A DNA stretch of 64,000 bases from Symsagittifera roscoffensis (lineage: Eukaryota; Xenacoelomorpha; Acoela; Convolutidae). Under the pieces are notes generated by a model, which was not told where the DNA came from, did no database searches, and worked only from the letters and a program-made list of their open reading frames with translations. Positions 40,801 to 50,000 of the stretch are shown one piece after another. Within the stretch, counting starts at the first letter, position 1. The number at the start of each line of letters is the position of its first letter. Position numbers and translations under genes: made by a program. Where the stretch lies: contig NC_087064.1 of the NCBI RefSeq assembly GCF_963678635.1, positions 35,225,716 to 35,289,715 on the forward strand. Direction: 5' to 3'.

Positions 40801-43523
40801 TTGCCCTTCAGTCGCTCAAGAAGTCCCATCGCGTGCAGGTGATCATTCATTCCTGCAAACAATAGCAGCTCAGGTTCACAGGGCATCTCCGACTTTATTG
40901 CCACCACTAGAGTCAACATCTGGTTCAATTCGGCTCCTGGCAAGGAGTATACCAGAGTCTCCGGCCAGAACAACTTGGGAGACGTTCCTTCGAAGTCCGA
41001 TCCCGCCACAATGACTACTCTTGCAGCAGCTGGATCTGCTCTATCATAAACTGCCAGAGTTTTGGCCAGTTGGGTGCCACCACAGGGCTTCCCGTACCTG
41101 GGATCTTCTGCCAACTTCGGACCTTCGTAAGCGGCATCAGGCAATTCCATTCCCCCCCGATTGAGTAGCTTGTCTACCACCTTTAACTGCGCCGGGGTTG
41201 CCAACCTGATCCTGGCGATGCCAGTTCGGTGCTTGGGAGGTTCTATTATAAGTCCAGGACTCCCCAACAGCTTGAGAGGCCTGTAGTTAATGGGTCCCAT
41301 GATCGTTTTTGTGGGAATTCCAGTCAGGTCTGTGGTCTCCATTAGCTTCGCTCTCGAGAAGTGCGCCTCGTGAGCTTTCAACCAGTCTACGCAATGATGT
41401 CTATTCAAATCCTCGTGCGACACTCGTTCGATCCCCAGGGTTTCCGCCAACTCTCGTCTGCATTCCAAACTCTCTAGATCCAGTTCCTTCACCTTCTCAG
41501 GATATCTCAAGCGGGCAGTCTCCATAGACTTCTTTTCTCTCCTGCCATCTGCCACCACCACAGAGGACATCGCCGAGCCCGGAGGTGTTGATGACTCTAC
41601 CTCCTCCGACTCCATTGGCGTGGCACTCTGCAATCGGGTCTGATTGCTCCTTGAACTGTCTCTAGTATCAACTCTCGCTCCCAAACGACCAGCCAAGGCC
41701 CTCGAGGCAAGGAATGGTGGGTTGGGAGGTGGTCCTAAAGTGAATTGGGCTGTCTCCAGCAGGTCCGCCTCTAGCGTGTTTATGTGTTCCTGGAAGACGT
41801 CGTTCAGCCACTCCGCTCCCCTTGGCCTATCGAAATGGATTCCATCTTTTGAGGTGTCTTCAGGGAATCCCTTTTTCTCCATACGTTCTGCTATGTCCAA
41901 CAGCCTGAGAGGAAGCACACTCTTTCGGTGTATGTCTCGGATCACCTTGTTCAGGCTCCGCACCTTCTGGTTCATCTCTAGGGCGTGCTGATCAAACATC
42001 ATGTTGTAGGGGACCGTGCATACCGTCAGCAGGATGGGGTCCATCTGGATCCTCAGTTCCTCAAGAAGGCAGCTCATCTTGTCGCACAACCTCGTTACTT
42101 TCCTCGCTTCTCCCCTTGACACGTCGTTGGTCCCAACCATCAGGGTCACTGTGTAATCTTTGGTCATCCCTAGCATGTCCAGGGTTGCCAACATCTGTGG
42201 CGTGGCAGCTCCAGCGAAACTCAAGACTCCTGTCTGCCAATGTGACCGTATCTGGGTCAACACCCGCACCAGGCTATCCCCTATAATTAGGTGAACTGCA
42301 CCCTCTGGCACACGAGGTGGCGCTAGATACTCCACCCAGGCTGCGTCATGGAAGCAGTCCCTCCTGGCTCCCTGTTCCGCACTCCAGTCCAGCCGATTGT
42401 GCCTGTGGTAGTTCCCTTCTGTATTCTTCTTATAGCTTGCGATCACGACATTCCTGACCGGCTGTTCCCTCCAAGTTGGGGGAAGCTCTGGCCTTGTCGA
42501 TCTTTCACGACTCTGCTGCTGCAATTTCTCGCCTAGCTCCTTCAGGCGCGATGAGGCGCCGCTCACCTGACTGCCACTCGAGGTCGAGGTTGGGGTATAT
42601 TCTGGTAACACCACATCCATCAGAGGACGTACAGGTTGTGTCTCTAGGTTGCGCAAGGAAGGCGTCACGTCATTCGGTATCCAGACCTCCAACCCTTCAC
42701 TCATGTGTTCTCTGGCCTCGCGGTCAAGGTTGAACCGTCCTCTAGCCCTGGGAGCTTCATCCACCTCCATGCGCGACTCTGGCCTCGAGCTGGTCACCAC
42801 TCGTTCGTTTGACCTGGCTCCCTTGTGTGCGTCAAGCTCGCGTTGTCGCTGTTCTATCCTTTCCAACTCCGACTTCAGTTGATCACGATTCGCGACGTTC
42901 TCCCGCACCCTTAGCTCCTGCTGATGTTCAGCCCTTAGCATCTCAAGTAATTTCAACGTCTGATCTCGCTCGTCGACTGCCTGGTCTCTCTCCAGCTGAA
43001 GCTTCTCCCTGTCCAGCCTCGCCTGATCCCGATCGAGGTTCGCTTTATTCCTTTCCTTCAGCGCCTTCTCGAGCTCTTTCTTTAGAACCCCCAGATCCGG
43101 ATATGCCTCGGTCGTCTGTTGCGCTCGCGACATCGACGGCACCTTACTCGAGCTCTGGCCTGTGGATCTTGCTGTTGGTCTCGTCGGTAGCGGGAACTCT
43201 CCTGCGCCGTGTTCGGTGTTGTTACTCAGGCCAGGATTTCTTGCCAAGTCAAAGCCCCTTACTCCTCCATCCGCCTTCCAAGATAACCATCTGGTCTGTT
43301 CTCGATTTGATATGCCCTCGGTGGTGTAGCCGACCATCAAGACAGCCTCCGTCGCAGACTCCCTGCACTCACCCTGGTCCTCCAACTGGAGGATCGCATT
43401 CAGCATCACCGCCATTCTCTCGTCTATCTGGGTGTAGTCCAGGTCCCTCAAGCGTCTGTACAGCTCGTCAAGAGTGGGCTTCTTCAGAGCCGCGGGCACG
43501 GAGTTCCAGAATCGGTCTGCCAT
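37803..43523 (-). CDS. Giant-element ORF3: SGNH/GDSL esterase-like protein, 1906 aa
   Basis: A large ORF from ATG at 43523. Residues ~148-235 form a charged coiled coil (DRDQARLDREKLQLERD). Residues ~405-585 are an SGNH/GDSL hydrolase: block I IIGDSL (Ser417), block II Gly438 (FAGAAT), block III VGTND (Asn466), block V DGIHF (Asp560, His563); all four signature residues are present, so it is likely catalytically competent. Residues ~835-1060 look like a second, degenerate copy: VVIVAGSDF, LPGAELNQM, LLLFAGMND (891-894) with no clear DxxH. A hydrophobic stretch at about 1193-1232 (LGMSISLLLALYLVYPRY) may be membrane-associated. The Glu/Pro-rich tail ends at TGA. Esterase domains are known in some non-LTR ORF1 proteins (CR1/L2) and in viral haemagglutinin-esterases. 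In this element it occupies the env position. Substrate unknown. Confidence 0.85.
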   Translation of the reverse strand: MADRFWNSVPAALKKPTLDELYRRLRDLDYTQIDERMAVMLNAILQLEDQGECRESATEAVLMVGYTTEGISNREQTRWLSWKADGGVRGFDLARNPGLSNNTEHGAGEFPLPTRPTARSTGQSSSKVPSMSRAQQTTEAYPDLGVLKKELEKALKERNKANLDRDQARLDREKLQLERDQAVDERDQTLKLLEMLRAEHQQELRVRENVANRDQLKSELERIEQRQRELDAHKGARSNERVVTSSRPESRMEVDEAPRARGRFNLDREAREHMSEGLEVWIPNDVTPSLRNLETQPVRPLMDVVLPEYTPTSTSSGSQVSGASSRLKELGEKLQQQSRERSTRPELPPTWREQPVRNVVIASYKKNTEGNYHRHNRLDWSAEQGARRDCFHDAAWVEYLAPPRVPEGAVHLIIGDSLVRVLTQIRSHWQTGVLSFAGAATPQMLATLDMLGMTKDYTVTLMVGTNDVSRGEARKVTRLCDKMSCLLEELRIQMDPILLTVCTVPYNMMFDQHALEMNQKVRSLNKVIRDIHRKSVLPLRLLDIAERMEKKGFPEDTSKDGIHFDRPRGAEWLNDVFQEHINTLEADLLETAQFTLGPPPNPPFLASRALAGRLGARVDTRDSSRSNQTRLQSATPMESEEVESSTPPGSAMSSVVVADGRREKKSMETARLRYPEKVKELDLESLECRRELAETLGIERVSHEDLNRHHCVDWLKAHEAHFSRAKLMETTDLTGIPTKTIMGPINYRPLKLLGSPGLIIEPPKHRTGIARIRLATPAQLKVVDKLLNRGGMELPDAAYEGPKLAEDPRYGKPCGGTQLAKTLAVYDRADPAAARVVIVAGSDFEGTSPKLFWPETLVYSLPGAELNQMLTLVVAIKSEMPCEPELLLFAGMNDHLHAMGLLERLKGKEIPTSRKIWEAIQALFAAMNEVQENVASRFGSKTKVVFTTSPGYANMPPALQFVYAVLILIAEGSEWRILMAAPNRELEPSNLRLYKSELPAAWADISHALRGFYGLADVLIVLDEVLLLEISNFARQLKFSPVIGDDYPAINQLTASLWFRSMDVKVANSTSRSRGPSNERRNVVETEKQLESMKYRLTQENGWWPFLTPMLENVTNKTREEAPLLVKQIWSFLEKQLELAEARDMTVARFVSAANEVTIGGFWREHANGELKTRRDYEILKFLSPCWEKEFLAGVFGTTATIFGAFVQEILGMSISLLLALYLVYPRYLFNMGPAYMFSRGVETLRVDGYLALVLLTHGELVSFHRLMEYGEPLSMGRVHTSIETSSYKCAAGLKTLLVQYLMMQNRYMTGEDENPTSREEWEKANRGMPLLTDLCLAMRLDPMGIIRGLEEVVTCIYGPAVTYAFPDPLVITYRHSVTHLSLISVLDGTALNWCQQEVLRARMSNTVLFGKVKDAEMMVCNFRGQMQCRMGGKREGPIEMYPNFWNLNPLTADGREVLRIRAWKECFALVKRELEAIMEKEILPATMPEFPTVRRMTLGMNSPLVVPSIMAKMMTEETQRHFTDGWDPLFIGYTAAVYFHTSEMKVNSWTTQAKKSRGSQPPGYEVRKVLRTLEKEGLENMLPIWDDGRMIVMEGHVALVDEMKLATRKYKAPYGLEQVEVTQEGTELDAAGQLHVALTEYKKLDPTTPSPLSVDTPGDKRSGPVEDRLKRILERRRNESEEESMDETLSEAGEDMEVGNTPEPGPSGEELTTQELLKDLSEENWADTATPPLNPSPRKNLELPLAGETFNMGMLLLSSEEREKNTFEGNRDIFLGSLEDDAWQEFLEEFNREVGSETTLDKFKKELWDAVVRFGEPLLIGTGLDEKARKELLNKLVELRNARSKTRKEKCEDSSTLKQKTVDKMVDDMKRDKVGTSNMIKSTNILKARAGGGKSWKEWMERSNQ

Positions 43524-44046
43524 TCTTTGTAACTTCGGGATGTATGTAGGTAGATGTTAACCAGCTCAAGAATTACCTTACCAACTCAAGAATTACCTTA
43601 CCAACTCAAGTATTACCCAATTCGAGAATTCTCTAGAAATGTTCTCTTGCAAGTACTTGCTGTAGATTCGGATTATCGCGTGTTCAATCAAGATTCTCTC
43701 TTTCTGTTTTTCGCTTGAGTGTAGTTGGATTTTCAACTTTGTTTTTCAAACTCGATCTGAAAACAGAAAGCTCATTAAAACTTAGCATGTCACGTTCCTA
43801 ACCTAGAGACCCCCCTTCTACCCATATGATTAAAATCTTATCATTCTCATATCACTTAAAGCAATTCGATTGGATTTCCCTTAAGAACATGCAGATTCAT
43901 TTTATGTTTTAGCACCATCAATTCTTTCTTTTAAAATTCAATTGTCATGCCAATCACATCTTAAGATCCCTTTACCTGCGCCGCACCCCAGTACCTAACT
44001 CAAGACTCCTCCCTCACACCCGACCTGATACCTCCATGTACCCGAC
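43524..44046 (-). promoter_or_regulatory. pol-ORF3 spacer with splice acceptor, PPT-like tract and direct repeats
   Basis: 523 bp non-coding. On the sense strand, GCTTTCTGTTTTCAG/ATC at ~43771-43756 is a strong 3' splice acceptor with a pyrimidine tract. From there to the ORF3 ATG (233 nt) I find no other ATG. AGAAGGGGGG at ~43810-43820 copies the core of the 3' PPT and could be a central PPT. Near ORF3, AACTCAAGAATTACCTTACC (plus strand) is repeated almost three times (43563-43615). Taken together this resembles the leader of a spliced, env-type subgenomic message. Confidence 0.6.
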
Positions 44047-47000
44047 TCAGGCGATGCTCAAGTAGTACTTCTTGTGAAGATGCACCATTATCTCTGTTTC
44101 TGCAAAGACCACATGTAGGATAGCATACAATTCCCTCGAGCTCAGTTTGCCCCTGTTTGGGTCGTACACCGGCATCGAGACCTCCACTATTCCTCTTTCA
44201 ATCATGAAGTCACGTAGTCTTGTCAGTGCCAATATCACGTGTTCGGGATCAATTGTGCTTCTGTCGTTGACTCTCGTTACAAGGAAGCAGAGGTATTTGC
44301 CCGGGACTTGTGCCACTGACGGTGGAAGCGCTGCTATGCCTCCCAGTCCTGGCCTCTGTCTGAACAGAAACTCTACGTTCTGGTACTCTCTTTTGAAGTC
44401 AGCCTCCAATCTTGATTTGAAACTCATGTCCGCCGTGATGCAGATCGCGCTGGTCCTGTTTGACAGGATGAAGTCGCTATCCGTTATCATGATGTTCTCT
44501 GAGTATTCATTGGGTATTTCGAATTTCGTTTTGAAATTCCTTCCTATGGTAGGCTCTGGTTCTTCTTCCTCCAGTTCCAATCCGCTTGTTTCCCTCACTT
44601 CCTTGAGCTTCTTTATCATCAAATTTTCGGTGTGGGTAAGTCCTACCCCCACTCCCCGGACAAAAATATTTATCGACGTCCCCGTCGATGTAGTCGGGTC
44701 TGAATTGTCCTTAGGGATGTCCAGTGGCCTGTCTGTTGCTGTCCATCCGAAAAGAGGGTCCTCTGTCTTCATGTAATTTGCTGCTGATACATCGATTTGC
44801 TGAATGCTTTGTCCTTCGCGGCTCTCGTCTTTGACATCACGCATCCACTCTAGAATCCTCAAGTTCGTGTTCTCCCTCCTTTCTATTTCACTCTGCTCGA
44901 GATCCGTCTCCAATTCTGGCGTCGAGTAATCATCCTGCGGATAATGTCCACCATCGTCAATGACCTGCCATTCCTCTTCGGCTTCCAGTTCGCCTGCGCT
45001 TAGTAGTTCATCGCCCAACTTGTCTGGCTGTATCTTATCGATCAAGAAGTCATCCCCGTACCTATTGTACCTCATACCTGTTCGTTTACGATTGCCAGTC
45101 CTGGTTTCCGGTGGTGTTGGTCGATCCGGCTCCATCCACTTCGATACCTCGTTTTGCTCTGGGTCGTTCCAGTCTTCTTCTACAAATGAACCTGCATCCG
45201 ACTCCACTTCTATCTTTTCGTTGTCGTCCAAACTCAAGTTCTCATTACCATCATTTTTCTCTCTAGTGCCTTTCTCATTCACTTCGCACGCTGGTTCCAC
45301 CACCAGGTACTCAAGACCTTCCATGTCTTTTGGTAGGCACCAGTCCTCCGGGGACGGGACGTGAGGCTTCAGATTTTCGTAATGTGCTGCTCGCCCTGTA
45401 CTCAAGCGATAGAACCGTCCTTGTTGATGTACTTCCGTAATCATGAACGGTCCTCTCCATTTCTTGAGTAGTTTCTTTGTTTCCTTGGGCGGTATGACAT
45501 TTTGGAAGACCCACACGTATTGGCCCACTTCGTATGGCTTTGCTCTTAGTATCTTTTCGTCATATTTCTTGCGTTGCCTCATTTGCGCTTGCGCCGTGTT
45601 TCTCCGACATAGCTCGTTTAGCTCTTGTTGTCTTTTGATCGCTTCCTTCACGTATGCTTGAGGTGACGTCCTCTTCCCCTCGTACTCCGGGTAGAAGAAT
45701 GTTATAGGCATTGCCCTTTCCCTGCCTATCAACATCATGAAAGGACTGATACCCGTCGTTGAGTGCTGAGTACTATTATAGGCTCCTACTACCTGTGGCA
45801 GGTATTTGTCCCAGTCCGTCATGTATCTCGAGCAGTACACCCTGAGCATGTTGACCAGTGTCCTGTTCTGTCTCTCTACCAACCCATTGGTCTGTGGATG
45901 ATAGGTCGTCGAGTGTGCTTGAGCAATGTGTGATCTCTTCATCAATTCTTTTGTCAAGTCCCCCACAAAAGCCTTGCCGTTGTCCGACTGGAAAGTCATT
46001 GGACAACCATACCGCGATATCCAATGCGTTATCAGGTGATCACATGTCTCCTCTGCTGAGGCTGTCTGGCACGGAACCGCTTCCGCCAACTTGGTGAAGT
46101 GATCTATTATAACTAGTATTTGGTTATAACCCGACTCCGTCATGCAGATTTTCTGATGGTCTATCTGCACCACCTCATTGAATTCCGAACTCTCGACAGA
46201 CTTGAAGGGAAACTTCATCTTCCTTGGGTCTTTTACTTGAAGGCATGCTAGGCAGGCATTCACCCATCTCTCGCAAGCTTTTCTCATTCCCGGCCAGTCA
46301 AACCTGTGAAGTATCCTTTGTTGTACTTTATCTATCCCCTGGTGGCCCATCTGGTCGTGTGATCTGAAAAGCACCTCCGTTTGGTACAATTGTGGTAGTA
46401 TGATGAGGTTGTGTTTGTGTAATATTTTTTCCTCATCTCTTCTCTTGCACGCTACCACCCCTTCAGCTGTGTGATAAAGTAAGTCTCTCTTTTCTTTGTA
46501 GAACTGGCTCAAGATCTTGTAGCTGTCTTCCTCAAGTTCCCCCTTCTCCTTGACTCCCGAATGGATCCATTTGGAGAGGTTACTTGTCATTTTGTCATTC
46601 TTCTGGGCCCTTATTAGGTCAGACAGCCTGTATCTCGCCTTAACGTGCTCCTTTAGCGCCATGATCTGTCCATTCATCTCACCAGGGTTGTGGATGTCAT
46701 CGCTCAGTTTCACACATATCATCCTTTTCACGATTTTCATGTCGTCTTCTGGTACCAGATTCGTTCTGACGTTTGAGTTGCACGATAGTTCCCTAAGTGG
46801 TTTTCTTGAAACTGCTATTTTCTCGAGCTCTTCACCACCTCGTTCCTCTTGTATTTCCAGATTGTACGTCCCTGAAGATGGATCCGTCTGTAATTCCCTG
46901 TCGTGCTGTCTTATCTTCTCTTCCGCCAGTATCATGCATAGACTGTCTTGGTCTTCGCTGCTCTCATCGGAGTCTTCATCCCATTCTTCACGCTCCCCGG

Positions 47001-50000
47001 ACAATTTCCCTTCTCCGGTTTCGTCTTCTTCCATGAATCTGGACCACTCCCCGGACTCTTGATCTAGTCCCAGGTGTTCAACTTCTTCTCTGAATGTTAC
47101 TTTCTTATCCCTGACTTTTGTCTGCTCCAGAATTTTTTCGGGGATTTCTTCAACTAGTGATCGCACAACTTCCTTGCTATCAGTGATGCTTCCTTTTGAG
47201 ACGTCAGTATTGTTCACTGTTTCTTCTCTCCGAAGTATGGTTAGTTCCGGTGCCTTCTGACCTTTCCCTTGGATCACGGGCTTGTCATCTGATAGTTTCT
47301 CAAGTAACCTCATTAAGTCTTCATCTATTCGGACCGTTCCCTCCTCTACCTGGATGAGATCATAACCTTTTGCCTTGAGTGTTTCCCTCACGATCTTGGA
47401 CTTGAGCATTATTCCTATCGGAATCCCTCTGCTTTTCTTCAAGATGGTCTTTTCAAGAGGCTCTTTCGGCAATTCGGGATGATCTTCAATCGGTTTGCCT
47501 GATTTGTCCAGCCATCTCGTGAGTGGAAGACTGTCGTACGTTTCTTTGTCCATAAAGGAGAAGCCGTCTTTGATCTCAGGTCTGTCCGCCTCTCTTTGTT
47601 CTTGCCTCTCGTAGAACTCCGTCTTCTTACTCAAGCTGTCGGCATTTTGATGTTTATCTCGTGTTCTGTGCTCAATTATCATGTTGTATCCATCCAAGCG
47701 AACTATCCACCTCCCAATATAGCTCTGGTCCATTGAGTACGTTTTCAGCCAGCTTAGTGCTCGGTTGTCGACTCGCAGCTTGAAGGGCTCACTGCCTAAG
47801 TATGCTCTGTATTTTTCGACAAAGGTGACCACCGCGAACATCTCTGCTTTCGGTGCTCCGTACTTCATTTCTGTGTCACTTAGGACCTTGCTCCCGTATG
47901 CTATTGGTCTCAAGACTGTCTTCCCATTCCATTCTTGTTCTTGATGGAGAATCCCAGAAATAGCGACTACTGACGCATCCGTGTCTAGCACGTACATCCC
48001 CTTCTCAGTCGGCTTACCCAGTACTGGTGCCTCACACAGCTCTTTCTTTATTCTCTGGAATGACTCTTCTGCCGCGTTGTTCCACGTGAACTTCTTGCCC
48101 TTATGTCTCATTAATTGTTGCATCGGGTATACCTTGTCCGCATAGCCCTTGATGAATTCTCTATAATAGTTGGCGAAACCCAGGAAGCTCATCAGCTGGT
48201 GTTCCGTCTTCGGTGATTTCCAGGTTAGGACTGCTTCCACGGCGTCTGGGTCAGGTCTGATACCGTGTTTATCTACCATCCTGCCCAAGTATTTAATCGA
48301 GTCCTTGAGTATCTCGCACTTTGATGGTTTACACTTCAGCCCCGATCTTTTCATGCACGCGAACACCTCGTCAAGCCTCTCGATGTGGTCTTCTAGTGTT
48401 GGCGTTGCTATTACCACGTCGTCCACGTAGCACATTACCAGGTTGCCGTACTTCTTCGTCACGCCTATCAACGCGTGTGCCATCAGCCGCTGAAACGTGG
48501 CTGTTGCATTGCAGAGTCCAAACGGCATCCGTTTCCATTGAAACAGACCCAACTCGCAGGCGAACCCTGTCTTGTCCCTGTCTTGCTTCCTTAATGGTAC
48601 CTGCCAAAAGGCCGAGCCTAAATCAAGAGTCGTAAAAAATTTCGCATCACCTAACTTCGAGAGGCTCTCATCAATTCTAGGTATGGGATAGGCATCCTTC
48701 ACCGTGACGGAGTTCAGGTATCGAAAGTCACAACAAAACCTTAACTGGTCGCCTTTCTTTTTGGCCATCACTACTCCACACGCCCACGGTGACTTGGATG
48801 GTTCTATCATGTCATACTCTAGTAACGTTTCGATTTCTTTTCTACACGCGTCCGATTTGTGTGGGGTCATGCGCCTCGCCCCCTCCCTGTGTGGTACCGC
48901 GTTTTCCTCAAGTTCTATTTCATGTTCAACAAAATTACAACACCCGATATCCGCCTTATGCCTTGAAAAAACCTCCTCGTTCCGCTCTAGTACGTCCTTG
49001 ATAGCTTCGAGCTGTTCATCTTTCAGTTTGCCCCTTAAATGTTCAATCTCCGGCAGAACCGGTTTATCAGTTTGCATTTCATCTGGTGTGGGTCGCTCTG
49101 GAAAGTTCGAACAGCTCGAAAGCCCATCGTCCGTTTCTGACTTAAGTGATTTGATAAGACCTGAAGAATCTTTTATTCTCTGCAATCGTCTCAAGATACA
49201 AATTTTGTCCCTGTGGTTGGGACAATCAACAACTTCATTTTGTTTTGAGTTTTCAATTGTTTCATATCGAGTTTTAACCGGTAAAGCATATCCCAGCTTC
49301 CTCCCTCTCTGTATCGTGATCGGTATATCAAGGGTATTCAACAAGACACTGACGCAGAGGCCGCTCTTCGTTATCGAAAATGATCTTCCTAAAACAGCAG
49401 CGCTTTGACTATTAGGATTTGGAACTATACACACTTGCTTGTTGTCACTTAGTTCATTATAATTTTTCATCCTCAAGCTTACGATTGCCGCTTCATTAGC
49501 TTTTAACCTCACTCTCCTACTCAAGAATACCGGTGCTTTGTTCTCATTTGCCATTATTAAATTTACCGGTTTGATTGCGTACCTCCTATCCGGGTTCCGT
49601 ATCCTGAACATTGCATTATTTAGATCTATCGTTACGTCGAAATTCCTGATGAAGTCTCTGCCCAAAATGAATTGGTCAGATTCATCTAGGTTTTCTACCA
49701 CGATGAAGCTCATCCACAGGTTACGTTCCCCCAAATTGAGGGCTATTATCGGCGTCCTGCCCAGCACCCGTAGGGCCCCTTTGTTTGCAGCTGACAGCCG
49801 TATTCTCGAGTCTATCAAGTCACCTTTGTCAAAGCCCATCTTTTCCCATGTTTCGATTGGTATGACGCTCAAGACTGCTCCCGTGTCAAGTAATCCACGC
49901 AACTGAGTCTTTTTGCCATTTATGTCTAGCACGTGCCCTGTCACGTCTGCTTCCGTCCCGATGTGCATTGCATCTTCTTCAAGCATGGCACAGTGTCCGA

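Noticed and set aside
37840-43549. Many plus-strand ORFs of 60-250 codons opposite the giant-element genes
   Set aside because: Shadows of the minus-strand genes: Ser/Pro/Leu-rich composition, no domains, no independent start context.
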